Below, in pieces: positions 1 through 8,653 of a stretch of DNA of 26,172 nt (position 1 is the first letter of the stretch; each line of letters begins with the position of its first letter). Position numbers and translations under genes: made by a program. The stretch lies in IMG/VR virus record IMGVR_UViG_3300009076_000039, positions 1-26,172 of that record, one strand, 5' to 3'. The notes below the pieces were generated by a model. That model was not told the origin of the DNA, did no database searches, and saw only the letters and a list, made by a program, of their open reading frames with translations. The DNA is from a virus.

Positions 1-947
1 ATAAGATATGGGAAGGCGCAATGCAAAAAACTAACCAGTTTATTCCTTTCAGAGTTGATTGGTGGGATGTTCCAGGCAGAGATGAGATATGGAAACAACA
101 AACAGTAGGTAATACATCACAACTGCAGTTCGACCAAGAATTCGGCAACACGTTCTTCGGAACAGGTGATACTCTTATTGATGCAGAGACATTACTGAAA
201 CTAAGAGCAAAGAATCCTAAAAGGGTAAATGGTGATTGTTTAATATATGAAGATAATATAAAAGATCACGAATATCTTATGATGGTTGATGTTGCAAAGG
301 GTAGAGGTCAAGATTATTCTACATTTAATATTATTGATATTAGTACAGTTCCATTTCAACAAGTAGCTGTTTATAGAAATAATAGAATATCACCTATTCT
401 ATTCCCTGATATTATTGCTAAGTTTGCTACAGCATATAATAATGCCTATGTTATTATAGAATCAAATGATCAAGGTGCTTTAGTATGTAATGGTCTTTAT
501 CAAGACTTAGAATATGAAAATATGCACGTTGAATCAGCAACTAAAAACTCTGGTCTTGGTGTAGAGATGACCAGAAAAGTTAAAAGAATTGGTTGTTCTG
601 GCTTTAAAGATATATTAGAAAGCCATAAACTTGATATTGTGGATGAGCAAACGATTATAGAAATATCCACATTTGAATCTAAAGGCAATTCTTTTGAAGC
701 ATCAAATGGTAATCACGACGATTTGGTTATGAATCTTGTGATGTTTGGTTACTTTGCGAGTTCAGCTTTCTTTAGTGATATGACGGATATTAATATTAAA
801 GATATGCTATTTAAACAAAGAATGGAAGAAATAGAAGCCGATGTATTACCATTTGGTTTTACAGATGATGGTCTAAACGATATACCACCAGAGGTTGATA
901 AAGATAGACTTGGTTGGGCTCTTTCTGATAAGTGGGATCTAAATTAA
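1..947 (+). CDS. 17: Terminase large subunit gp17, C-terminal part (5' end outside window)
   Basis: ATP-driven DNA packaging motor; this part carries the nuclease domain that cuts concatemers at the portal. The frame is open to the left edge (first complete codon at base 3), so the ATG at 21 is an internal methionine and the N-terminal ATPase domain lies outside. Numbering from that methionine, the RNase H-like nuclease triad of T4 gp17 (D401, E458, D542) is recognisable: D90 in VDVAKGRGQDY, E147 in VIIESND, and D233/D234 in HDDLVMNLV. The spacing and flanking text match T4 gp17 closely. It is followed by a late promoter and the sheath gene, the T4 order. Identity is secure; only the true start is unseen. 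Confidence 0.96.
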   Translation, partial: KIWEGAMQKTNQFIPFRVDWWDVPGRDEIWKQQTVGNTSQLQFDQEFGNTFFGTGDTLIDAETLLKLRAKNPKRVNGDCLIYEDNIKDHEYLMMVDVAKGRGQDYSTFNIIDISTVPFQQVAVYRNNRISPILFPDIIAKFATAYNNAYVIIESNDQGALVCNGLYQDLEYENMHVESATKNSGLGVEMTRKVKRIGCSGFKDILESHKLDIVDEQTIIEISTFESKGNSFEASNGNHDDLVMNLVMFGYFASSAFFSDMTDINIKDMLFKQRMEEIEADVLPFGFTDDGLNDIPPEVDKDRLGWALSDKWDLN

Positions 948-963
948 GTAGGAATAATTTTCT

Positions 964-971
964 TATAAATA
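964..971 (+). promoter_or_regulatory. T4-type late promoter upstream of gene 18
   Basis: Exact TATAAATA, the T4 late promoter -10 element recognised by RNA polymerase carrying gp55. It lies in the 87-base gap between genes 17 and 18, in the orientation of gene 18, with no -35 hexamer as expected for this class. The start point should be about 6 bases downstream, giving a leader of about 57 bases before the sheath ATG. Confidence 0.85.
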
Positions 972-1034
972 ACACTGTAACTTGAAATCCCGCCGTATTA
1001 TGAACTATCTTATCATTTAAAAGGAAATAAAAAC

Positions 1035-2762
1035 ATGGCAATTGGAACACCATCCCAAAGTCCTGCGATTGTTATCAAAGAAGTAGATTTATCAGGCATA
1101 GTGCCTAATGTACAATCTACAACTGGTGCATTTGTTGGCGCATTCCGCTGGGGTCCTGTGAACACAAGAGTTAAGGTTTCAAATGAAACTGAACTTGCTT
1201 CAACATTCGGATCACCAGATAATATTTATTCACCAGATTTTCACGGAGCTGCTTACTATCTAAGATATAGCTCAGATTTATTTGTAACTCGTGTAGTAGG
1301 AACAGGGCAGATTAACTCGCATGATAATATAAATGCAACTGGTATTAACCCTACAGTAAACAATGCAGACGATTGGGATACCCAAATCTCTGCACGTGAC
1401 TCAGACTCACATACATTTATCGGTAAATACCCAGGTGAAATCGGTAACACACTACAGATTCAAGTATGTCCAGCACATACTGTATCATTTACTAACTGGG
1501 CTTATAACTCCAGTTTTGACGCAGAACCTGCAACATCGCAATATGCTGCAGATAAAAATGCTTTGAATGACGAAGTACACATTGCAGTTATTGATACCTT
1601 AGGTAGCTTTGGTTCAAAAGGTGGTGTATTAGAAACATTCCCATTCGTATCACTAGCATCTGATGCTAAAAATGCAGATGGATCAACTAACTATGTAAAA
1701 GAAGTTATTAACAAAGGTTCAAACTATGTTTGGATGGCTGGTTTTGAATCAGTATTCTCAGATGTAGGCGCTGGAACTGGAGCGGACAGTGGAGAAAACT
1801 TTATTCTTTCATCACCTGCTATTAAGACTTATAATCTTACCGGTGGCGCTAATGCTTCTGTTATCAGCACTGGGAATATGGCCAGTGGATATGATCTATA
1901 TGAAGATGTAGATACAGTACAACTCGACTTTCTTATTGCCCCAGGCATGACTACTAGTTCAGATCAAGCAACTGTTGTTAATGATCTTGTTGCTACAGCT
2001 AAAGCACGTAAAGATTGTGTTGTTGTAGCTGGTCCAGCTAAGAATGATGTAGTAGGTATTAATGACCCTGCAACAATTACAACTAACATAGTAACTACAA
2101 CTAATACATTTACATTCGATTCAACACTATTTGTTGATTGTAACTGGATAAAAGTATATGATAAGTACAACGATAAGTATATTAACATTCCTTCATCTTC
2201 ATCTACAGCTGGTATTATGTCAGCCGCAGACGCAAATGGCGCACCTTGGATTTCACCAGCCGGTGGAAGACGTGGTCAATATCTAGGTGTAACATCTACT
2301 GTATACAGCCCAACTAAAGCACAACGTGATACATTATATAAAGCTGGTGTTAACTCGGTTGGTAATATCCCAGGTCAAGGTGTTCTATTATTTGGTGATA
2401 AAACTCACTTAACTAGACCATCAGCATTTGATCGTATTAATGTTCGCAGATTGTTCTTAACATTAGAAAGAGCAATTGGAGAAGCAGCTAAGAATGTAAT
2501 GTTTGAACTTAATGATGAGTTCACACGTGCAGAATTTGTAAACATAGTAGAACCACTCCTAAGAGAAATCAAGGGTCGCCGTGGTCTTACAGATTTTAAA
2601 GTAGTTTGTAACGAAACAAATAATACAGCTTCTATTATTGATAGTAATCAATTTGTCGCAAATATCTTCATTAAACCAGCACGGTCTATCAACTTTATCA
2701 CACTTAACTTTGTCGCAGTACGCAGCGGAGTAGAGTTTGAAGAAGTTGTAGGCACTGTATAA
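1035..2762 (+). CDS. 18: Tail sheath protein gp18
   Basis: Contractile tail sheath subunit, polymerising around the tail tube and contracting to drive it through the host envelope. The 575-residue product is somewhat shorter than T4 gp18 (659). The N-terminus (SPAIVIKEVDLSG then GAFVGAFRWGP) and the C-terminal polymerisation domain (RRLFLTLERAIGEAA, then FTRAEFVNIVEPLLREIKGR, then ANIFIKPARSINFITLNF) are the conserved parts of the family; the protruding middle, about residues 100-400, is variable. The start has an AAGGA ribosome site about 9 bases upstream and a late promoter at 964-971. It stands between terminase and tail tube as in T4. Confidence 0.97.
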   Translation: MAIGTPSQSPAIVIKEVDLSGIVPNVQSTTGAFVGAFRWGPVNTRVKVSNETELASTFGSPDNIYSPDFHGAAYYLRYSSDLFVTRVVGTGQINSHDNINATGINPTVNNADDWDTQISARDSDSHTFIGKYPGEIGNTLQIQVCPAHTVSFTNWAYNSSFDAEPATSQYAADKNALNDEVHIAVIDTLGSFGSKGGVLETFPFVSLASDAKNADGSTNYVKEVINKGSNYVWMAGFESVFSDVGAGTGADSGENFILSSPAIKTYNLTGGANASVISTGNMASGYDLYEDVDTVQLDFLIAPGMTTSSDQATVVNDLVATAKARKDCVVVAGPAKNDVVGINDPATITTNIVTTTNTFTFDSTLFVDCNWIKVYDKYNDKYINIPSSSSTAGIMSAADANGAPWISPAGGRRGQYLGVTSTVYSPTKAQRDTLYKAGVNSVGNIPGQGVLLFGDKTHLTRPSAFDRINVRRLFLTLERAIGEAAKNVMFELNDEFTRAEFVNIVEPLLREIKGRRGLTDFKVVCNETNNTASIIDSNQFVANIFIKPARSINFITLNFVAVRSGVEFEEVVGTV

Positions 2763-2785
2763 GTAGCATAGAGAGGAAAAACTAA

Positions 2786-3313
2786 ATGGCTATTCTAGGA
2801 GTAGACGATTTTAAAGCCAAACTTGCTGGTGGCGGAGCTAGACCTAACCTATTTAAGGTAACAGTCAACTTCCCAGCTTATGCAGGTGGCAACGTCGAAC
2901 AAACATCATTCATGTGTAAAGGTGCTCAGTTACCTGCATCAGTAATTTCACCTATCCCTGTATCATTCAGAGGTAGACAATTACAGATTGCTGGCGACAG
3001 AACATTTGAACCATGGACTGTAACGATTATCAACACAACTGACTTTGCTGTTCGTGATTCCATGGAAGCATGGATGAACGGAATTAACGGGCACTCAACT
3101 AATACAGGTCTTGTTAACCCAGCAGATTATCAAGCTGATCTTATTGTTGATCAATTAGATCGTGACGAATCAGTTCTTAAATCATACACTTTCCGTGGTT
3201 GTTTCCCAACCAATGTAGGTGCTATTGATCTGAACTATGACACTACAGGTGCTATTGAGGAATTCCCAGTTGAATTCCAAATCCAGTACTGGGAGTCAAA
3301 TACAACTACTTAA
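2786..3313 (+). CDS. 19: Tail tube protein gp19
   Basis: Subunit of the inner tail tube through which DNA is ejected. 175 residues against 163 in T4. The family pattern is visible: FKVTVNFP near the N-terminus, a central RTFEPWTVTIINT strand region followed by a helix (DSMEAWMNGI), and the C-terminal FRGCFPTNVGAIDLNYDTTG and FPVEFQIQYWES. An AGAGAGGA ribosome site precedes the ATG. It has no promoter of its own and is probably co-transcribed with gene 18. Transcription can end at the hairpin just after it. A diverged relative lies at 8654-9148. Confidence 0.95.
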   Translation: MAILGVDDFKAKLAGGGARPNLFKVTVNFPAYAGGNVEQTSFMCKGAQLPASVISPIPVSFRGRQLQIAGDRTFEPWTVTIINTTDFAVRDSMEAWMNGINGHSTNTGLVNPADYQADLIVDQLDRDESVLKSYTFRGCFPTNVGAIDLNYDTTGAIEEFPVEFQIQYWESNTTT

Positions 3314-3319
3314 AGTTGT

Positions 3320-3327
3320 TATAAATA
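3320..3327 (+). promoter_or_regulatory. T4-type late promoter upstream of gene 20
   Basis: Exact TATAAATA in the 19-20 gap, in the orientation of gene 20. The predicted start about 6 bases downstream falls at about 3333, inside the left arm of the hairpin at 3332-3355. Transcripts from this promoter would therefore begin with that hairpin. Confidence 0.8.
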
Positions 3328-3331
3328 ATAA

Positions 3332-3363
3332 GGTAGAGGGAGAAATTCCTCTACCCTATTTTT
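3332..3363 (+). terminator. Hairpin terminator after gene 19
   Basis: Perfect 8-bp stem GGTAGAGG (3332-3339) with CCTCTACC (3348-3355), an 8-base loop, then CTATTTTT. It fits an intrinsic terminator for the 18-19 transcript. It overlaps the predicted start site of the late promoter at 3320, so it may also be a 5'-end hairpin on gene 20 mRNA. Confidence 0.75.
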
Positions 3364-3378
3364 AAACGGAAAGAAACT

Positions 3379-5034
3379 ATGGCAGAAAATCAAGGTATTA
3401 ATTTATTCGGTTTTGAAATTCGTAGAGCGGGTGCACGTAAAGCCGCTGCTAAGAATCAGCTTGATTCTATTGTCCCTCCAACAGATGATGATGGTGCGGG
3501 TTATGTTACTGCATCTGGTTCTCACTTTGGTCAATATGTAAACCTAGATGGTGATGAATCCAAGGATAATGTAGAGTTAATTAGACAGTATCGAGGTGTT
3601 GCAATGCACCCTGAAGTTGATGCTGCTATCGAAGATATTGTAAATGAAGCTGTTACTATTGAAGATAAGGGGCTTTCTGTTAAATTAGTCCTAGATGATG
3701 TAGAAGCTTCAGATAAAATTAAAAAAGAAATTCAAGAAGAATTTAGTATTGTATTAAATATGCTCAAGTTTAATGACTTAGGGCATGATATTTTTAGACG
3801 TTTCTATGTTGATGGTAGAATATATCATCACTTAGTTGTTAATGATTCTAATTTAAAGGCTGGTATCCAAGAGATACGACCAATTGATGCAACTAAAATT
3901 CGTAAAGTAAAAGAGATCAAAAATAAAAAAGATCCTCTTACTGGTGCTAAAATCGTTGAAAAAGTTGATGAACACTTTATCTATCAAGATAAGCCAGGTC
4001 AACAAGTAAATGGAATTAAACTTACAACGGATTCAGTAAGCTATGTGACGTCAGGTTTACTTGATGAAAGTAGAAAGAAAGTTGTTTCTTATCTGCATAA
4101 AGCACTAAAGCCTATTAACCAATTAAGAATGATGGAAGACTCATTAGTGATCTATCGTTTAGCACGTGCTCCAGAAAGACGTATATTCTATATTGATGTA
4201 GGTAATATGCCACGTGGTAAGTCTGAAGAGTATATGAAGAACATCATGACTAAGTACCGCAATAAGTTGGTATATGATGCAAACACTGGTAAACTTAAAG
4301 ATGATCGTAAACATATGTCTATGTTGGAAGACTTCTGGCTACCAAGACGTGAAGGTGGAAGAGGTACAGAAATCTCTACACTTCCAGGTGGTGAGAACTT
4401 AGGTCAGATAGATGATATTATTTACTTCCAAAAACGTCTATATAGATCATTGAATGTACCTAGTTCAAGACTAGAGCAAGAACAAGCATCTGGACTTCTA
4501 GGTAGATCAACAGAAATTAATCGTGATGAACTTAAATTCCAAAAGTTTATTGACAGACTACGCCGTAGGTTCTCTGGTTTATTCCTTGAGATACTGAGAA
4601 AGCAACTTGTTCTTAAAGGTACTATTACTAATGAAGATTGGGAAGCATGGCGTAATGAATTAGTTGTAGACTTTGTATCAGATAATCACTTTGCAGAATT
4701 GCGTAATGCAGAACTTGTTAGAGAAAGATTGCAGACATTAGATATGACTCAACAGTATGTTGGTGAATTCTATTCTAAAGAATGGGTATTTAAGAATATA
4801 TTAAATCTATCTCAAGAGGAGATGGAAGAGATGAAGAAGCAGATGGCTCAAGAAGAAGCCGATGGTGAAGTAATGCCAGATGAAGATGGTGATACTGACT
4901 ATGATGAACCTAAATCTGCACCAGTTGAAGTTAAGGTTGTACCAGACGAGAAGGAAGAGAAACCTCGAGTTGATACAGATAAGCCTAAGAAAGATCCTAA
5001 GGATCCTAAACAAAAAAAGAAAGATAATGAATAA
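3379..5034 (+). CDS. 20: Portal vertex protein gp20
   Basis: Dodecameric portal at the unique capsid vertex, the nucleus for prohead assembly and docking site for terminase. 551 residues against 524 in T4. The core (about 75-460) matches gp20: RQYRGVAMHPEVDAAIEDIV, IYRLARAPERRIFYIDVGNM, SRLEQEQASGLLGRSTEI. The C-terminus from about residue 490 is low complexity, first acidic and then Lys/Pro/Asp-rich, which accounts for the extra length. The ribosome site is GGAAAG upstream of the ATG. Its stop codon overlaps the next gene's start (TAATG), suggesting coupled translation. Confidence 0.97.
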   Translation: MAENQGINLFGFEIRRAGARKAAAKNQLDSIVPPTDDDGAGYVTASGSHFGQYVNLDGDESKDNVELIRQYRGVAMHPEVDAAIEDIVNEAVTIEDKGLSVKLVLDDVEASDKIKKEIQEEFSIVLNMLKFNDLGHDIFRRFYVDGRIYHHLVVNDSNLKAGIQEIRPIDATKIRKVKEIKNKKDPLTGAKIVEKVDEHFIYQDKPGQQVNGIKLTTDSVSYVTSGLLDESRKKVVSYLHKALKPINQLRMMEDSLVIYRLARAPERRIFYIDVGNMPRGKSEEYMKNIMTKYRNKLVYDANTGKLKDDRKHMSMLEDFWLPRREGGRGTEISTLPGGENLGQIDDIIYFQKRLYRSLNVPSSRLEQEQASGLLGRSTEINRDELKFQKFIDRLRRRFSGLFLEILRKQLVLKGTITNEDWEAWRNELVVDFVSDNHFAELRNAELVRERLQTLDMTQQYVGEFYSKEWVFKNILNLSQEEMEEMKKQMAQEEADGEVMPDEDGDTDYDEPKSAPVEVKVVPDEKEEKPRVDTDKPKKDPKDPKQKKKDNE

Positions 5035-5282
5035 TGGAAATGAATAGTACACTTACAGATTTTATTGATGCAGTTGGAACAAAAGATTTTGCTAAAGCGG
5101 AACCTATGTTTAAAGATATGATGACTTCTAAAGTAGGTGATGCACTTGATGCTGAAAAGATTGCTCTTGCTAATTCCGTATATAATGGTGCTGATGAAGA
5201 ACAATTGGAATTGGAACTAGATGATAATGAAGCTGAAGAACCAGTGGAAGAAATTTCGTCAGAAGAACAATTAGAAGATTAA
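5034..5282 (+). CDS. 67: Prohead core protein gp67
   Basis: Small internal scaffold component, expected to be degraded by the gp21 protease during head maturation. 82 residues, against 80 in T4. The N-terminal half is helical (TLTDFIDAVGTKDFAKAEPM, then LDAEKIALANSVY) and corresponds to T4 gp67; the C-terminal 30 residues are almost all Glu, Asp, Leu and Ser, like the acidic T4 tail. The start overlaps the gene 20 stop (TAATG); ATG at 5040 is an alternative. The position between 20 and 68/21 fits. Confidence 0.85.
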   Translation: MEMNSTLTDFIDAVGTKDFAKAEPMFKDMMTSKVGDALDAEKIALANSVYNGADEEQLELELDDNEAEEPVEEISSEEQLED

Positions 5283-5287
5283 ATTGT

Positions 5288-5295
5288 TATAAATA
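5288..5295 (+). promoter_or_regulatory. T4-type late promoter upstream of the 68-21-22-23 run
   Basis: Exact TATAAATA just after the gene 67 stop and 30 bases before the next ATG. It would feed the protease, scaffold and capsid genes separately from the portal transcript. Confidence 0.8.
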
Positions 5296-5324
5296 TTAGT
5301 TGAAACATAAGGTAACATAACTTA

Positions 5325-5540
5325 ATGAAAACATTTTTGCAAATACGGGAAAAAAGAATAAGTAAAATGCCTCCTGGTGAACATGTTTTTGATACTAAAG
5401 TAAAAGGTATTGAAGTTATGGTACATAAAGAAAAGAATAAATTTGTTACATATGTTGACATGGAAAAATTAGACACATTTCGTGATCTAAATTCAGCTAA
5501 AAAAGCTGGCCTAGAATTTGTCAAACAATTTAAAGGATAA
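5325..5540 (+). CDS. 68: Probable prohead core protein gp68
   Basis: A 71-residue basic protein between the gp67-like and gp21 genes, the slot held by gene 68 in T4. T4 gp68 is about twice as long, so the call rests mainly on position; it fits a shortened form. Visible features: MKTFLQIREKRISKMPPGEH, then two short amphipathic stretches ending VKQFKG, with no membrane segment. It has its own late promoter (5288-5295) and is 5 bases from gene 21, so it should be made with the protease and capsid genes. It could instead be an unrelated small head protein. Confidence 0.6.
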   Translation: MKTFLQIREKRISKMPPGEHVFDTKVKGIEVMVHKEKNKFVTYVDMEKLDTFRDLNSAKKAGLEFVKQFKG

Positions 5541-5545
5541 TTAGA

Positions 5546-6208
5546 ATGAAGCTTATTACAGAATATACAGAAACTGATGTTCAATGTATTGTAGAAGCTA
5601 ACGATAAAGGCGAGAAATCGTATATTATCGAAGGTATTTTTGCAATGGCTGATTCTAAAAACCGTAACGGCCGTATATATCCAAAATCAATTATGGAAAA
5701 TGCAGTTGCTAAATATGTTACAGAACAAGTAAAAACTAAGCGTTCAGTTGGCGAATTAAACCATCCAGATGGTCCAACAGTAAACTTAGATAAGGTATCC
5801 CATCTTATTACTGATCTTCAATTTGAAGGTAGTAACGTGATGGGTAAGGCACAAATATTAGATACCCCAATGGGAAAGATTGTAAAAGGTTTACTTGATG
5901 GTGGTGTTCAACTAGGTGTGTCAACTCGTGGTATGGGTAGTCTCGAACAGAGAAACGGCGTAACAATGGTCAAAGACGATTTCATTCTAAATACAGTTGA
6001 TATTGTACAAGATCCATCTGCTCCACAAGCTTTCGTTAATGGAATAATGGAAGGTGTAGACTGGGTTTGGAATAACGGCGTAATCGAAGCAAGAGAAATT
6101 GAAAGAATGGAGACTGAGATTAAGAAGGCTCCACGTGCTGATCTTTATGAGACACAGACACGTGAGTTTAAGAATTTCCTCTCGTTACTCAAAACAAAAA
6201 GCATGTAA
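5546..6208 (+). CDS. 21: Prohead core protease gp21
   Basis: Serine protease of the prohead, which cleaves scaffold and capsid proteins to trigger maturation. 220 residues against 212 in T4. The fold and active site are those of the herpesvirus-type prohead protease family: His73 in GELNHPDGP and Ser126 in LGVSTRGMGS, corresponding to T4 H85 and S140. The N-terminal region NRNGRIYPKSIM is also typical. A weak AAAGGA ribosome site overlaps the end of the preceding gene. It is followed 11 bases later by the scaffold gene it digests. Confidence 0.95.
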   Translation: MKLITEYTETDVQCIVEANDKGEKSYIIEGIFAMADSKNRNGRIYPKSIMENAVAKYVTEQVKTKRSVGELNHPDGPTVNLDKVSHLITDLQFEGSNVMGKAQILDTPMGKIVKGLLDGGVQLGVSTRGMGSLEQRNGVTMVKDDFILNTVDIVQDPSAPQAFVNGIMEGVDWVWNNGVIEAREIERMETEIKKAPRADLYETQTREFKNFLSLLKTKSM

Positions 6209-6219
6209 AGGAGTACAGC

Positions 6220-7242
6220 ATGTCTGAAGAAAATCAGATCACTGATGCACAACTCCATGACGAGAACGTTGTGGAAGAAGCTCATGATCCTAAAAATGCG
6301 GAAGTTCAATCTGTCGATTCTGTCGACAAGGCGGCTAAAGCAACAACACAGGCGGCGGCACCAAAAACTAAAGCTGGAATGATTAATGCAATGTACGGTA
6401 AGATTTCGAAGATGAAGAAAACAGATCTTCAAGCATCTTACAGTAAAATGATGGGCGAAGAAGTAGACGCTGATGAAACTAATGTGGTAGCAGAGAATGC
6501 TACAGCAGAAGTTGAATTCAATTATACATCTGAGCTTGATGCATTGGTTGAGTCTGAAGCAACTCTTTCAGAAGAGTTCAAGACAAAAACAGCAGTAATT
6601 TTTGAATCCGCAATCAAATCTAAACTTACAGAGGAAATTGATCGTCTGGAAGAAACATATGCAACTGAATTAGCTGAGGAAGTTTCTACTATTAAAACTG
6701 ACTTAGTTGAAAAAGTTGACAGCTACCTAAACTATGTGGTTGAATCATGGGTTGAAGACAACAAAGTTGCCATTCAAGCCGGTTTACGCACAGAAATTGC
6801 AGAAGGTTTCATGAGCAAGTTGAAAGACGTGTTTATTGAATCTTACATTGCCGTACCAGAAGAAAAAGTTGACTTAGTTGACGATTTATCTGAGCAAGTA
6901 AAAGAACTTGAAGAAGCTCTTAATGCACGTACAGAAGATGCAATGACTATCTCTGAGCAACTAGACACTTATAAGCGTAATGCAATTATTGCAGAAGCTG
7001 CAAAGGGTTTAGCAGACACACAAGTTGAAAAACTAACCAAATTGGTTGAAGGCTTTGATTTTGATGACGAAGCTACATTTGCAGAAAAAGTTGCAATTGT
7101 AAAAGAGTCTAACTTCAAACCAGAAGCAATTGAATCCACTATTGCTGAAGAAACTGAAGACGATGCATCTGATGCTATTGTTGAAGGCACTTCCGATGTA
7201 ATGAACACCTACCTTTCTGCAATCAGAAAATCTCAAAAGTAA
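6220..7242 (+). CDS. 22: Major prohead scaffold protein gp22
   Basis: Internal scaffold that shapes the prohead and is destroyed by gp21. 340 residues, longer than T4 gp22 (269). The sequence is strongly acidic and helical, with coiled-coil stretches around residues 95-175 and 205-260 (for example LSEQVKELEEALNARTED). The first 60 residues are Ala/Lys/Asp-rich and look disordered. Likely gp21 sites of the (L/I)-x-E type occur, for instance IAE before AAKGL. The start has a strong AAAGGAG site. Position between 21 and 23 and composition make the call secure although the sequence is poorly conserved. Confidence 0.9.
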   Translation: MSEENQITDAQLHDENVVEEAHDPKNAEVQSVDSVDKAAKATTQAAAPKTKAGMINAMYGKISKMKKTDLQASYSKMMGEEVDADETNVVAENATAEVEFNYTSELDALVESEATLSEEFKTKTAVIFESAIKSKLTEEIDRLEETYATELAEEVSTIKTDLVEKVDSYLNYVVESWVEDNKVAIQAGLRTEIAEGFMSKLKDVFIESYIAVPEEKVDLVDDLSEQVKELEEALNARTEDAMTISEQLDTYKRNAIIAEAAKGLADTQVEKLTKLVEGFDFDDEATFAEKVAIVKESNFKPEAIESTIAEETEDDASDAIVEGTSDVMNTYLSAIRKSQK

Positions 7243-7257
7243 GAGGGAATAATCCAA

Positions 7258-8571
7258 ATGAATACATACGACAACCTAGTCGAAAAATGGAACCCAGTGT
7301 TGAACGAAGAGTCAGCTGGATCTATCACCGATGCCCATAAACGTAGCGTAACAGCTGCTTTGTTGGAAAACACAGAAAATGCGCTAAAGGAAGAGCGTCA
7401 ATTAACAGAAGCAGCTCCAACTAACTCTGCTTTAGGCGCTGGCTCAAACTGGGATCCAATCTTGATCTCATTAGTACGTCGTGCGGCACCTAACATGGTT
7501 GCATACGACCTAGCTGGTGTTCAACCTATGTCTGGTCCTACTGGCTTGATCTTCGCAATGAAGTCACGTTATACAAGCCCATCAGGTACAGAAGCATTGT
7601 TCAACGAAGCAGACACACGTTTCTCTGGTTCACAAGCACAAGCTGCACAAGCTGCAAGCCCATCAGGTCTTGACGTAACTAACGCAAACGATGCAAAAAC
7701 AATTGACTCAGACCGACTAACTGCACTAGGCGCAGGCGGAATGGCTACTGACTCAGCTGAAGCATTAGGCGATACATCTGGTAATGCATTTGCTGAAATG
7801 GGTTTCTCAATCGAAAAAGCAACAGTGACTGCAAAATCACGTGCTTTAAAAGCTGAGTACTCACTAGAACTAGCTCAAGACTTGAAAGCAATCCACGGTT
7901 TGGATGCTGAAACAGAATTAGCAAACATATTGTCTACAGAAATCTTAGCGGAAATGAACCGTGAAGTTATCCGTACAATTAACTCACAAGCTAAATCTGG
8001 TGCACAACAATCTAACGTAGCTGTACGCGGTATCTTTGATATGTCTACAGATGCAGACGGACGTTGGTCAGTAGAGAAGTTTAAAGGTTTGATGGTTCAA
8101 ATCGAACGTGAAGCTAACAAAATTGCTAAAGAAACACGCAGAGGAAAAGGTAACGTAGTTATGTGTTCTTCTGATGTTGCATCTGCACTTGCTGCAGCAG
8201 GCATGTTAGATTACACTCCAGCTATCTCAGCTAACTTAAATGTTGACGATACAGGCAACTTGTTTGCTGGTGTTCTTAATGGCCGTACAAAAGTTTATAT
8301 CGACCCATATGCAACTGTAGACTATGTAACTGTTGGTTACAAAGGTACAAACCCATATGACGCTGGTGTATTCTACTGTCCATATGTACCATTAACAATG
8401 ATGCGTGCTGTTGGTGAAAACAACTTCCAACCAAAAATCGGTTTTAAAACTCGCTACGGCATGGTTTCTAACCCATTCGTTGGTTCAACTGCTGCAAACG
8501 GTCTAGCAACTGCTAAGACTAACCAGTATTACCGTATCTTCCGTGTAGATAACATCTTAACATCTGCATAA
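7258..8571 (+). CDS. 23: Major capsid protein gp23
   Basis: HK97-fold capsid subunit. 437 residues, shorter than T4 gp23 (521). An N-terminal propeptide is expected to be removed by gp21; LTE followed by AAPTNS at residues 49-56 fits the (L/I)-x-E cleavage rule and the position used in T4 (after residue 65). Family text includes SLVRRAAPNMVAYDLAGVQP, PTGLIFAMKSRY and FKTRYGMVSNPF. Codons are less AT-rich and more uniform than in neighbouring genes, as expected for the most abundant product. The ribosome site is AGAGGGA. No gene 24 paralogue follows; the strong terminator at 8594 does. Confidence 0.97.
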   Translation: MNTYDNLVEKWNPVLNEESAGSITDAHKRSVTAALLENTENALKEERQLTEAAPTNSALGAGSNWDPILISLVRRAAPNMVAYDLAGVQPMSGPTGLIFAMKSRYTSPSGTEALFNEADTRFSGSQAQAAQAASPSGLDVTNANDAKTIDSDRLTALGAGGMATDSAEALGDTSGNAFAEMGFSIEKATVTAKSRALKAEYSLELAQDLKAIHGLDAETELANILSTEILAEMNREVIRTINSQAKSGAQQSNVAVRGIFDMSTDADGRWSVEKFKGLMVQIEREANKIAKETRRGKGNVVMCSSDVASALAAAGMLDYTPAISANLNVDDTGNLFAGVLNGRTKVYIDPYATVDYVTVGYKGTNPYDAGVFYCPYVPLTMMRAVGENNFQPKIGFKTRYGMVSNPFVGSTAANGLATAKTNQYYRIFRVDNILTSA

Positions 8572-8593
8572 GATAAGCATAAAAAACTAAACT

Positions 8594-8621
8594 GGGCTGC
8601 CTTCGGGCGGCCCTTTTTTTT
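8594..8621 (+). terminator. Strong intrinsic terminator after gene 23
   Basis: Stem GGGCTGCC (8594-8601) with GGCGGCCC (8606-8613), closed by a C(TTCG)G tetraloop with one G-T wobble, followed by eight T (8614-8621). A textbook intrinsic terminator insulating the capsid transcript. Confidence 0.95.
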
Positions 8622-8622
8622 G

Positions 8623-8630
8623 TATAAATA
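8623..8630 (+). promoter_or_regulatory. T4-type late promoter right after the gene 23 terminator
   Basis: Exact TATAAATA starting one base past the terminator T-run and 24 bases before the next ATG. It restarts late transcription for the second gp19-like gene and possibly uvsY and uvsW. Confidence 0.85.
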
Positions 8631-8653
8631 GACTTATACAATAAGGACAGACA

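Noticed and set aside
4807-5204. Overlapping minus-strand open frames opposite the ends of genes 20 and 67
   Set aside because: They mirror acidic and Lys-rich coding sequence of two firmly identified genes, give Phe/Ile/Leu-rich nonsense, and lack ribosome sites and promoters.
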